This document shows, piece after piece, positions 37,098 to 45,077 of a stretch of DNA of 64,000 nucleotides. This stretch comes from Promicromonospora sp. AC04 (GTDB lineage Bacteria; Actinomycetota; Actinomycetes; Actinomycetales; Cellulomonadaceae). The DNA is taken from assembly GCF_003058225.1 (NCBI RefSeq), contig NZ_QBUG01000009.1:270714-334713 (forward strand). The letters are read 5' to 3'. The notes under the pieces were generated by a model that had not been told where the DNA came from, did no database searches, and saw nothing but the letters and a program-made list of their open reading frames with translations. Within the stretch, counting starts at the first letter, position 1. Each line of letters starts with the position of its first letter. A program made the position numbers and the translations under genes.

Positions 37098-38623
37098 TTC
37101 TCGGCGCTATGGGTACCTGGTCCCCGCGACCCGGACGGGTGCTGCACGTACGGCCCACGGCGGAGGCGCTCGCCGCCGCGGAGTGGGCCCCCGTGGACCC
37201 GGGACCGCCGTCGTTCCTGCAGGGCGACCACCTGCGTGCCTACGCGGCGCGCCGGGCGGCCGGCGGCCGGCACCGGGCCTGGACCGGCACGGCCACCTAC
37301 CTCGACGGGGCGTTCGACGGCGCCGCCCTCGCCCGGGCGCTGACCCGGCTGGTCCGCAGGCACGAGGGCCTGCGCACCTGGTTCGACGTCGACGGCTGTG
37401 CCGAGGGGGCCGACCCGGTGCGGCACCTGGTTCCCGCGGACGCCGTCGACTTCGAGGTGGTGGCGGTCCCCGCCTTCTCGCCGGTGCCCGGCCTCCCGTG
37501 GGACGAGTGGGTGACCACGCACCTCAACGAGACGTTCGACGCCGCGTGCCGCCCCGACTCGTGGGCGCCGTTCGCGCTCGGGGCGACAGTCACTGACGAC
37601 GGGTTCGGCCTGTTCTGGGGGTGCGACCACGCGTTCACCGACGGCGCGTCGCAGCTGATGGTGCTCAGCGAGCTCGAGGAGCTGTACGCGGAGGAGCTCG
37701 GCGGGGGAACGGGCGAGCCCGAGGCGCGGCCCGAGACCGCGGGTTCGGTCCTCGACCACGGCCGGGCCGAGCACGCGCTCGCGGCCGCGACCCCGGCGGA
37801 CGCCCCCGAGATCCGCGCGTGGTCCGACGCCGTGGCCGCGCACGACGGCCGGCTGCCGAAGTTCGCGCTCGACCTGGGCCTGGAGCCCGGCGAGACCTCG
37901 GCCGTGAAGATCCGCTCCACGACCCTGCTCGACGCCGACGGCCTGGCGCGCATGGAGGAGCTGGCCGCGGCGCACGGCGCCCGCTTCACCGGGGCGGTGT
38001 TCGCCGGGCTCGCGCTCACGGACGCCCGGCTCACCGGGGCCACCGACTGGTTCGGCGTCACCGTAGTGGGTTCGCGCGGACCCGGGTTCGAGACCACGCA
38101 GGGCTGGCTCTGCAACTTCACGCCGGTCACGTTCCCGGTGGCCGACGGCGGCGCCCCGGCGTCGTTCACCGACGTCCTGCCCGTCGCGGACGCGGCGTTC
38201 CGGCAGGCCAGGAAGGTGGCCAAGGTCCCGGTGCACGCCGCGCTCGGCGTCATGCTGGCCGACGGAGTCCTGGACCCCGCATCGCTGGGCAGCCCGCAGC
38301 TGATCAGCTACCTGGACCTGCGGCGGTTCCCGGGCGTCGGGCGGCCCGCCTACGACCGCGGCCTGCACTTCACGGGCGAGGGCCGCACCGGCAACGCGTC
38401 CCTGTGGGTCAACCGCGACCACGAGCGGCTCTACCTCGTGATGCAGACCCCGGACACGCCGACGGCGCAGGCCGCCGTCGACCGCTACGTCGCCGAGGTG
38501 ACGGCCACCTTCGAGGCAGCGGTCGCCGCGCCCCCGGCGGCCGGCGCCGACGAGGCCCTGGTGGGCGCGGCCGAGGCCCGCGACGAGCGCCTGGAGGCGA
38601 CCGGTGCGGGTCGTCTCGGCTGA
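37094..38623 (+). CDS. PapA-like condensation-domain acyltransferase 2
   Basis: 509 aa from the ATG at 37094 overlapping the previous stop. Condensation-domain landmarks: FLQGDHLRAYAARR, ARALTRLVRRHEGLRTWFDVDG, the active site WGCDHAFTDGASQ (HxxxDG) near residue 178, WFGVTVVGSRGPGF and LISYLDLRRFPG. Similar in outline to the preceding and following genes but only distantly alike, so the trio is not a recent tandem duplication. The last 20 bases overlap the next gene. Role as for its neighbour. Confidence 0.8.
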   Translation: MILGAMGTWSPRPGRVLHVRPTAEALAAAEWAPVDPGPPSFLQGDHLRAYAARRAAGGRHRAWTGTATYLDGAFDGAALARALTRLVRRHEGLRTWFDVDGCAEGADPVRHLVPADAVDFEVVAVPAFSPVPGLPWDEWVTTHLNETFDAACRPDSWAPFALGATVTDDGFGLFWGCDHAFTDGASQLMVLSELEELYAEELGGGTGEPEARPETAGSVLDHGRAEHALAAATPADAPEIRAWSDAVAAHDGRLPKFALDLGLEPGETSAVKIRSTTLLDADGLARMEELAAAHGARFTGAVFAGLALTDARLTGATDWFGVTVVGSRGPGFETTQGWLCNFTPVTFPVADGGAPASFTDVLPVADAAFRQARKVAKVPVHAALGVMLADGVLDPASLGSPQLISYLDLRRFPGVGRPAYDRGLHFTGEGRTGNASLWVNRDHERLYLVMQTPDTPTAQAAVDRYVAEVTATFEAAVAAPPAAGADEALVGAAEARDERLEATGAGRLG

Positions 38624-40166
38624 CCTCTGGGCGCCCGCGCCGGGCGAGGTCGTCACCTGGGACGTCCGGCCAGGCGCGGGGCGGGTGCCGCAACCGGCGC
38701 CGCTGACCTTCAACCAGCGCAACCACCTGCTCGGGGCCGACGCCGGCGAGCCGAGCGTCTGGATCACCGCCGCGTTCGAGGTCGACGGCCCTGTCGACCT
38801 CGACGCGCTGGAGGCAGCCTTCCGCGACCTTGTGGCCGGGCATCCTGGGCTCTGGGTCGAGGCGGTCCGCCGGTCGGAGCCAGGCCAGTCCGGGCCGGGC
38901 CGGGCCGTAGCGGGCCCGACCAAGGCGGGCGGCGCGGCCGGGCGCCCTGGCGGCGGCGTGGGTCTGGTGCGGCACGAGCCCGGCAGTCTCGTCTGGCAGC
39001 GCCACGACGGACCCGTCACCCGTACGGTCGAGGGCACCCGCGAGCACCTGGTCGCCGAGCTCGGCCGGCGGTGCGCGCCGTTCGGCTACCCGGCATTCCT
39101 GCCCGCGGCGATCAGCCGCCCCGGCCGGTCCACGATCGTGCTGGGCATGGACCACCTGCACACGGACGCGTGGTCCACCACCGTCGTCGTCGACGAGCTG
39201 GCCGGGCTCTACGCGCAGCACACCCGGCACGCGGCGCCTGTCCTCGCCATGGCCGGGGCTGTGGCTGGGGTCGAGATCGGGGCGCCAGCTGTGGCCGCGG
39301 CTCGGCCGATGGCAGCCGCGGCTCTGGCCCTGTCCTCGGCCTGCTCGGTCGACACGGCCGGCCTGTCCGACCCGGCCGGCCCCAATGGCCAGGCCCGCGC
39401 GGCTGATCTGGCCCGCCCTGCTGCCCCAGCCGCCGGTGCAGCGCCCGTGGGCGCCGACGACCCTCGGCTCGCCACCTGGCACGGCTTCCTGCGCGACCGC
39501 GGTTGGGCGCTGCCCACGTTTCCTCTCCCGCTCGGCGTGCCGGGCGGCGAGCGGGTGCCGCAGCGCACGGTCGTGCGCCCGCTGGCCGACGCCGCCGCCG
39601 CCGACTCGGTCGCCGCGCGCGCCAGGGCCGCGGGCGCGTCGACGTCGGCCGCCGTGCTGGCCACGCTCGCCGGGGCCGTCGCCGACCTCGGTGGCCCCGT
39701 CGTCCTGGAGACGCTCCTGCCGGTGCACACGCGTGCTGATGCCGCCGCCCGCCGGGCCGTCGGCTGGCACACCACCACGGTGCCGCTGCGGATCGACGTC
39801 GGCGACGGTGCGGACGGCGCGCTCGCCGCGACCGGCAAGGCCCTGCGGGCCGCGCGCGAGCTGTCCGCGGTGCCGCTCGAGCAGGTGGTGGAGACGCTGC
39901 CGCGCCCGCTGCGGTCCCCGAGGGTGGACATCTTCCAGGTGTCCTACCTGGACTACCGGCGGCTCCCCGGGCACACCGCGGCCGCCGGACGGCGGGCACA
40001 CCACGTCTCGGCCGCGACCCGGGCCGACGACCTGCAGGTATGGGTGTCCCGCACCGACGACGGCATCGCGGTGCGGGCCCGCATGCCCCGCACCGACGTG
40101 GCCGTCGAGACGGTAGACGCTCTGCTCGACCACTGGACGGCCCGCTTGGCGGCACTGACAGACTGA
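38604..40166 (+). CDS. PapA-like condensation-domain acyltransferase 3
   Basis: 520 aa from a GTG at 38604, inside the end of the preceding gene, with GGAGG 6 nt upstream. It shows LTFNQRNHLLGADAGEPSVWITAAF, LEAAFRDLVAGHPGLWVE, the active site LGMDHLHTDAWSTT (HxxxDA) and ETLLPVHTRADAAARRAVGWHTTTVPLRI / FQVSYLDYRRLPG. An Ala-rich segment of about 70 residues (about 210-280) interrupts the middle and looks like an expanded linker. Last gene of the operon; a palindromic element follows 14 bp after the stop. Confidence 0.8.
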   Translation: MRVVSADLWAPAPGEVVTWDVRPGAGRVPQPAPLTFNQRNHLLGADAGEPSVWITAAFEVDGPVDLDALEAAFRDLVAGHPGLWVEAVRRSEPGQSGPGRAVAGPTKAGGAAGRPGGGVGLVRHEPGSLVWQRHDGPVTRTVEGTREHLVAELGRRCAPFGYPAFLPAAISRPGRSTIVLGMDHLHTDAWSTTVVVDELAGLYAQHTRHAAPVLAMAGAVAGVEIGAPAVAAARPMAAAALALSSACSVDTAGLSDPAGPNGQARAADLARPAAPAAGAAPVGADDPRLATWHGFLRDRGWALPTFPLPLGVPGGERVPQRTVVRPLADAAAADSVAARARAAGASTSAAVLATLAGAVADLGGPVVLETLLPVHTRADAAARRAVGWHTTTVPLRIDVGDGADGALAATGKALRAARELSAVPLEQVVETLPRPLRSPRVDIFQVSYLDYRRLPGHTAAAGRRAHHVSAATRADDLQVWVSRTDDGIAVRARMPRTDVAVETVDALLDHWTARLAALTD

Positions 40167-40180
40167 GTACGACGCGGGGT

Positions 40181-40239
40181 CCGCCCTTCATACTGCAAAA
40201 CACTACAAAAAGTGTACCGTTTTGCAGTGTGGAGGGCGG
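40181..40239. repeat. Interrupted palindrome after the acyltransferase operon
   Basis: Two-tier inverted repeat: CCGCCCT at 40181-40187 with AGGGCGG at 40233-40239, and ACTGCAAAAC at 40192-40201 with GTTTTGCAGT at 40219-40228. The 17-nt loop is AT-rich (ACTACAAAAAGTGTACC). It may terminate the operon. It also marks the point where the upstream part of the AbiEi remnant is lost. Confidence 0.8.
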
Positions 40240-40275
40240 AGCGCAAGCCGGGACAGCTTCGACACTGGCACTCTA

Positions 40276-40488
40276 GTGGAGGTCGCTCGCGAGTATCCGG
40301 CAGCAGTCCTGCAACGTATCGGCTGGCTCCTCGAGCGGTTCGGAGACGTAGCTCTCGGACCGATCGAGGAAGCCGTTCGTGAACGCCGCGGGGGTCAGGC
40401 ACGTCTGGACCCGACCCGAGGAAAGGCCGGCTCGCTCGACGACCGCTGGAACATCCGACTGAACACCACTGTGGAGCCCGACCTGTGA
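40276..40488 (+). pseudogene. AbiEi antitoxin, C-terminal remnant
   Basis: About 70 residues: VAREYPAAVLQRIGWLLERFGD, then RLDPTRGKAGSLDDRWNIRLNTTVEPDL, which read as the C-terminal end of a type IV AbiEi antitoxin. The N-terminal winged-helix half is missing; upstream lie an unrelated stretch and a palindromic element. Its TGA overlaps the GTG of the following abiEii fragment, the usual coupling of this pair. Probably a decayed defence or toxin-antitoxin locus. Confidence 0.7.
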
Positions 40489-40613
40489 TCCTTCGTTCTG
40501 CCATCACTGCATGGTCCGTATCGCACCCGTGGCCGACAGTCGATCAGGTGGAACAAGACCTGCTTTTGTCCCGCGCCATGTGCGCTGTCGCCGAGCACGA
40601 GTACCTCGGCGGC
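40485..40613 (+). pseudogene. AbiEii nucleotidyltransferase toxin, N-terminal remnant
   Basis: About 43 residues, ILRSAITAWSVSHPWPTVDQVEQDLLLSRAM...HEYLGG, matching the start of AbiEii toxins. Homology ends before the catalytic nucleotidyltransferase signature (GGT...), which is absent. The frame runs on as Arg-rich non-homologous sequence into the promoter region of the ArsR gene. Non-functional as a toxin. Confidence 0.7.
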
Positions 40614-40678
40614 TGGACGACAAGGCCGGGACGGGTCGGCGCGCGACGTTGCCGTTGGCGCCGTCCTACCCTGCCTAC

Positions 40679-41263
40679 ATGGCTTCCGACGACGTCCGTA
40701 CGCTCACCGAGGCCAGGGCTGTCACCGCCCTGGCCAACCCCGCACGTTCCCGCCTGCTCGACTCGCTGACGGCGCAGGGGCCCGCCACGGCGTCGGTGCT
40801 GGCCGAGCGCACGGGGCTGGCCGTCGGGAGCATCAGCCATCACATGCGGGTCATGGCGACCGCCGGGCTCGTCGAAGAGGCGCCGGAGCTTGCCCGTGAC
40901 GGGCGGGAGCGCTGGTGGCGCCGTGCTGCGCGGTCCATCACGTGGGGCCGGTCGACACTGCCGCAGGACGCCGAGAGCCAGCGTCAGGCGGTGGCCGCCG
41001 AGGAGTTCATGCTGGCGCGCCAGGTCGAGCGGGCCCGTACCTGGCTGGAGCGCTCCGAGGCGAACGAGGAGTGGGGCCGGGCCGAGCTCTCCACGGATTC
41101 CTGGCTGCGGCTCACCCCCGACGAGCTGGGCGAGCTCACTGACGAGCTCAACGCGCTGGTGGGGCGCTGGAAGGAGCGGGGCACGGCGGGCGAGGCAGGG
41201 GACGAGGCGCAGGAGCGCGAGCACGTCTTCCTGTTCGCCAGGGCGTTCCCGTCCCAGCCCTGA
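40679..41263 (+). CDS. ArsR-family transcriptional regulator
   Basis: 194 aa. N-terminal winged HTH: EARAVTALANPARSRLLDSLTAQGPATASVLAERTGLAVGSISHHMRVMATAGLVEEA, followed by a helical C-terminal region of unknown ligand specificity. No obvious metal-binding Cys pair. The ATG at 40679 is preceded by TACCCT six bases upstream (leaderless pattern); upstream frame is Arg-rich and not homologous. The MFS gene follows after 49 bp containing a palindrome in its promoter, so it very probably represses that exporter. Confidence 0.85.
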   Translation: MASDDVRTLTEARAVTALANPARSRLLDSLTAQGPATASVLAERTGLAVGSISHHMRVMATAGLVEEAPELARDGRERWWRRAARSITWGRSTLPQDAESQRQAVAAEEFMLARQVERARTWLERSEANEEWGRAELSTDSWLRLTPDELGELTDELNALVGRWKERGTAGEAGDEAQEREHVFLFARAFPSQP

Positions 41264-41277
41264 TTGAACAATTGGTG

Positions 41278-41306
41278 TTGTACAAGAAGTCTTGTACGTC
41301 TAGTCT
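41278..41306 (+). promoter_or_regulatory. Promoter with embedded operator upstream of the MFS gene
   Basis: -35 TTGTAC at 41278-41283, a 17-nt spacer, -10 TAGTCT at 41301-41306, and the ATG 6 nt later at 41313 with no leader. The palindrome GTACAAGaagtCTTGTAC (41280-41297) overlaps the -35 and spacer. A repressor bound there would occlude RNA polymerase; the ArsR protein just upstream is the candidate. Confidence 0.75.
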
Positions 41307-41312
41307 GCGGGT

Positions 41313-42593
41313 ATGACGACGTCGACAGCGCCTTCCCGCGGCACCGCTCCCGACGCGCGGTCCCTCACGCGCAACCGGGCCTTCGGGCTGCTCTGGCTGG
41401 GCGAGGGCGTGAGCGTCGTCGGCAACGCGACGACCTCGACGCTGCTGCCCCTGCTCGCGGTGACGCAGCTCGACGCCGGACCCGGCTGGATGGGGCTCAT
41501 CGCGGCCGCGACGTGGTTGCCGTGGCTGGTGATCGGCCTGCCGGCGGGTGCCTGGGTGGATCGGCTCCCGGCCCGGCGGGTGATGATCATCGCGAACCTC
41601 GTGTCCGCCGCCGCCTTCGGGAGCCTGCCGGTGGCCTTCGCGCTCGAGGTCCTCACGCTGTCCCACATAGTGGTGGTGGGCCTGGTGGGCGGGGCTTGCA
41701 CGGTGTTCTTCCGGACCGCGTACCAGGTGTTCCTGCCCGAGGTGGTGCCCGCCGACCAGCTCGAGTCCGCGAACTCGCGGCTGTTCGGCACGGAGTCCGC
41801 GGCGAACGTGGCCGGCCCCGGCCTGGGTGGCCTCCTCGCCCAGTGGCTGACGGCGGCCGCCGGGATAGCGCTCGACGCCGTGACCTTTCTCTGGTCCGCC
41901 GTGTGCCTGTGGCGCATCCGGCTGCCCCGGCCGGCGAAGGCGCCGGACGGCCCGGCCGAGCCTCTGCTGGCGCGCATCCGCGAGGGCGTGGACCTGGTGC
42001 GCCGCGACCGCTACATCCCGTGGCTCGTGGGCATCGGTGGCATGTCCAACTTCGGGCTCACCGGATACGGGGCGCTCCTGGTCCTGTTCCTTGTGCGCGA
42101 CCTGCACCTGACCGAGGCCGGGGTCGGCGCGGTCCTCGCGGTGGCGGGCGGCGGTGGGGTGGTGGGCGCTGTCGTCGCCCCGTACCTGAGCCGGGGCCTC
42201 GGCAGCGGGCGGGCCTCCACGGCGCTGCTGCTGCTCTGTGGTCCTGCCGCGCTGCTCGTCGGCGCGGGCCTGCCGGGCTGGGGCGCGACGATTACCGCGG
42301 TCGGCAGCTTTCTGACCGGCATGTTCGTGGTGGCGGGCAACGTGATCCGGAACGCGTGGCGGCTCCGTTACGTGCCGGCCGGGCTGCGCGGCCGGGTGAT
42401 GACGGTGATGCAGGTGGTGAACTTCGGCACCATGCCGGTGGCCGGCGTCGTCGCGGGCTGGCTCGGCGGAGTGATCGGCGTCCGCGAGACGATCCTGGTG
42501 ATGGCGGCCGTGCACTGCCTCGCCTGCTGGAGCGTGCTGCTCTCGCCGCTGGCAAGGTTGCGGGAGCTCCCGCCCGGTGAGCTGGGGAGCTAG
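41313..42593 (+). CDS. MFS transporter, ArsR-controlled efflux type
   Basis: 426 aa with 12 predicted membrane helices. N-terminal NRAFGLLWLGEGVSVVGNATTSTLLPLLAV and the loop-2/3 motif GAWVDRLPARRVMIIANLVSA are typical of the MFS_3 / enterobactin-exporter-like (EntS) group of drug exporters. Leaderless transcript predicted from the strong promoter upstream. Substrate unknown; co-location with an ArsR repressor fits inducible efflux of a small toxic compound. Convergent with mqo, separated by a long hairpin. Confidence 0.85.
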   Translation: MTTSTAPSRGTAPDARSLTRNRAFGLLWLGEGVSVVGNATTSTLLPLLAVTQLDAGPGWMGLIAAATWLPWLVIGLPAGAWVDRLPARRVMIIANLVSAAAFGSLPVAFALEVLTLSHIVVVGLVGGACTVFFRTAYQVFLPEVVPADQLESANSRLFGTESAANVAGPGLGGLLAQWLTAAAGIALDAVTFLWSAVCLWRIRLPRPAKAPDGPAEPLLARIREGVDLVRRDRYIPWLVGIGGMSNFGLTGYGALLVLFLVRDLHLTEAGVGAVLAVAGGGGVVGAVVAPYLSRGLGSGRASTALLLLCGPAALLVGAGLPGWGATITAVGSFLTGMFVVAGNVIRNAWRLRYVPAGLRGRVMTVMQVVNFGTMPVAGVVAGWLGGVIGVRETILVMAAVHCLACWSVLLSPLARLRELPPGELGS

Positions 42594-42604
42594 CCCCAGG
42601 GGCG

Positions 42605-42676
42605 GTCCGCTTCGAGAACGACCTCGGGTACCGAATCTGGCTGGATTCGGTACCCGAAGTTGTTCTCGAAGCGGAC
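42605..42676. terminator. Very long hairpin between convergent MFS and mqo genes
   Basis: Arms 42605-42637 and 42644-42676 pair over 33 bp with 2 mismatches and a 6-nt loop, followed by TTTT on the plus strand. Starts 12 bp after the MFS stop and ends 22 bp before the mqo stop. Likely a bidirectional terminator, but its length and near-perfection match the palindromic repeats elsewhere in the window. Confidence 0.8.
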
Positions 42677-42697
42677 TTTTCGAGGTGAAGCCGGGGG

Positions 42698-44197
42698 TCA
42701 GGCCCCTGCCGTGATCCTCTGGTCGGCGGTGCCGGTGAGCTGCGCGGCGTCGTCGGCCACGCCGCCGCCGAGGCTCGGCATCATCGTGGTGAGCTGCGGC
42801 TTCCACTCGGCGTACTTGGCCGGGAAGCAGCGCTCCAGCAGGCCGGTCATGGCGGCGACGGCGGTCGAGGCGCCCGGGGAGGCGCCCAGCAGGCCGGCGA
42901 TGGTGCCGTCCTGGGCCGCGACGACCTCGGTGCCGAACTCCAGCACGCCGCCCTTGCCCTTGACCCACTTGATGACCTGGACCCGCTGGCCGGCGGTGAT
43001 CTTCTCCCAGTCGGCGGGCTGCGCCGTCGGCATGAACCGCTGCAGCTCGTGGAACTTGGTCTCCGGTGCAGCGGCGACCTGGCCCACCAGGTAGCTGGTG
43101 AGGTCGAGGTTCTTCACGCCGGCGCCCAGCATCGAGAACACGTTGTGCAGGCGCAGCGACGTGATCAGGCCCAGGTACTTGCCCTTCTTGAGGTACTTGG
43201 GGCTGAACCCGGCGTACGGGCCGAACATGAGGTAGCTCTTGCCGTCCACGATGCGCGTGTCCAGGTGGGGCACGGACATCGGCGGCGCGCCTACGTCGGC
43301 CTTGCCGTACACCTTGGCGTGGTGCTGGGCCACGATCTCCGGCGACGACGTGCGCAGGAACTCGCCCGAGATCGGGAAGCCGCCGTAACCGCGCGCCTCC
43401 TTGATGCCCGACGCCTGCAGCAGCGGCAGCGCGCCACCGCCCGCGCCGACGAAGACGAACTTCGCGGTGACGGTGCGGCGGCGGGTCCCGGCGTTCCACG
43501 AACGGTCGTGCAGGGTGAGGCGCCAGCGGCCGTCACGCAGCTTCTTGAGGCCGCGGACCTCGTGGTTCACGTGCAGCTCGGCGTTGTTCGTGGTGGCGAA
43601 GTCGACGAGCTTCTTGGTGAGCGAGCCGAAGTCGACGTCGGTACCCGCGGCGGCGCGGGTGGCGGCGATCGGCTCGTCGGCGTCGCGGTCCAGGGTCATC
43701 AGCGGCGCCCACTGGCCGATGACGGCGGGGTCGGAGCTGAACTCCATGTCGCTGAACAGCGGGTGGACGCTCAGCGCCTCGTAGCGGCGGCGCAGGAAGT
43801 CCACGTTCTCCGCGCCACGCACGAACGTCATGTGCGGCGTGACGTTGATGAAGTCCGTGCCCTCCATCAGGCCGGCGGTGAGCAGGTGGTTCCAGAACTC
43901 GCGGGAGGTGTGGAACTGCTCGTTGATCGTCACCGCCTTGGAGATGTCGACGGAGCCGTCCTTGCGCTCCGGCGTGTAGTTCAGCTCGCAGAGCGCGGAG
44001 TGGCCGGTGCCCGCGTTGTTCCACGGGTTCGACGACTCGAGCGCGACCTCGTCGAGGCGCTCGTAGATTCCGATACGCCAGGTCGGCTCGAGGATCGTGA
44101 GCAGCGCGCCGAGGGTGGCGCTCATGATCCCCCCGCCGATCAGCGCGACGTCGACCTCTTCGGAGGGACGCGGGGCTGTCTGGAGGTAAGAAGTCAC
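42698..44197 (-). CDS. mqo: Malate:quinone oxidoreductase
   Basis: 499 aa, full length. Peripheral membrane FAD enzyme of the TCA cycle oxidising L-malate to oxaloacetate with quinone as acceptor. FAD motif VDVALIGGGIMSATLGALLTILEP, then the MQO signatures NPWNNAGTGHSALCELNYTP, FVGAGGGALPLLQASGI and MFGPYAGFSPKYLKKG, with a C-terminal LLGASPGASTAVAAM. GTG start at 44197. Single gene; the 99-bp gap upstream should hold its promoter. Confidence 0.95.
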   Translation of the reverse strand: MTSYLQTAPRPSEEVDVALIGGGIMSATLGALLTILEPTWRIGIYERLDEVALESSNPWNNAGTGHSALCELNYTPERKDGSVDISKAVTINEQFHTSREFWNHLLTAGLMEGTDFINVTPHMTFVRGAENVDFLRRRYEALSVHPLFSDMEFSSDPAVIGQWAPLMTLDRDADEPIAATRAAAGTDVDFGSLTKKLVDFATTNNAELHVNHEVRGLKKLRDGRWRLTLHDRSWNAGTRRRTVTAKFVFVGAGGGALPLLQASGIKEARGYGGFPISGEFLRTSSPEIVAQHHAKVYGKADVGAPPMSVPHLDTRIVDGKSYLMFGPYAGFSPKYLKKGKYLGLITSLRLHNVFSMLGAGVKNLDLTSYLVGQVAAAPETKFHELQRFMPTAQPADWEKITAGQRVQVIKWVKGKGGVLEFGTEVVAAQDGTIAGLLGASPGASTAVAAMTGLLERCFPAKYAEWKPQLTTMMPSLGGGVADDAAQLTGTADQRITAGA

Positions 44198-44296
44198 GGC
44201 AAGAACATTAGCGGGCTTGTGAAAAGCGGAACGAGCGCTGTGGCATGAATCACGTGATGTGTTCCGTGACCTCCCTCACGCTCGTCCCGCCAGCGT

Positions 44297-44971
44297 TCAC
44301 CGGGCCGGGACGGCCGAGGGCCAGGGCCCCAGCTCGGGCAGGTCGCCGGCCGGCGGCGTCACCGGAACACGCCCGGCCAGCCAGGCGGTGACGTCACGCG
44401 GGTCGCCCTCGACGTCGTCAGCGGTGACGCCGTCGGGCAGCCGCACGGCGAGGAACTGGCGCAGGTGGGCGCACAGTGCGTCGTCCCACGTCTCGTACCC
44501 GAATTCCTGGGACGTGCCGGCCAGCGCGTCGACGGAGTGGATCCGCAACTCGCGCCACCAGCCGAGCGCACAGCCCGACAGCGGCCCGTCGCGGTACCCG
44601 CTCGGGGCGTCCCAGAGCGGCGAGCCGAGCTCGGGCCAGGCCCGCGCGAGCCCCGCGCGCAGGCCGCCCAGGACCGCGAGATGCTCGGCGACTGTGCGGC
44701 CGGAGCCGGCTTCGATCCCGGCGTTGCGGGCCTCCTGGCTCGCGTAGACGGGCACCACCTCGCCGCGCGCGGCGGCCTGCGCCTGCCCGAGCATCGCGCC
44801 GCCCACGCCCGCGATGTGGGACAGGACGTGCCCGCGGGTCCAGCCCGCCAGGGTCGAGGGCCCGGCGAGATCCTCGTCGGTCAGCTGCCCGACGGCCGCC
44901 AGCAGCGCGTCCAGCCCGGCCGTCGAGTCGGCCAGGGCGTGGGAGAGCGGGTCGGTGCTCGTGGTGGTCAC
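44297..44971 (-). CDS. DinB/maleylpyruvate isomerase family protein
   Basis: 224 aa. Four-helix-bundle MDMPI_N domain with LTDEDLAGPSTLAGWTRGHVLSHIAGVGGAML, where the His of GHVLSHIA is a metal ligand, then a short MDMPI C-terminal domain. Family members include mycothiol-dependent maleylpyruvate isomerase and mycothiol S-transferases, in keeping with an actinobacterial host. No gentisate-pathway genes are adjacent, so a detoxification role is as likely. GTG start at 44971. Confidence 0.8.
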   Translation of the reverse strand: MTTTSTDPLSHALADSTAGLDALLAAVGQLTDEDLAGPSTLAGWTRGHVLSHIAGVGGAMLGQAQAAARGEVVPVYASQEARNAGIEAGSGRTVAEHLAVLGGLRAGLARAWPELGSPLWDAPSGYRDGPLSGCALGWWRELRIHSVDALAGTSQEFGYETWDDALCAHLRQFLAVRLPDGVTADDVEGDPRDVTAWLAGRVPVTPPAGDLPELGPWPSAVPAR

Positions 44972-45077
44972 AGGGGTTGTCCGTTCGTCGGGGTGGTATC
45001 GGTCAGCGCTGGTTGCCGGACGGACTGGTCACCCGGTCGCCCAGGTCCGTCCGGCACGTGGACGGTTCGGAGTGCGC

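Noticed and set aside
31164..40166. Condensation domains considered as part of an NRPS cluster
   Set aside because: No adenylation, carrier or thioesterase domain is encoded nearby; all five proteins are stand-alone.
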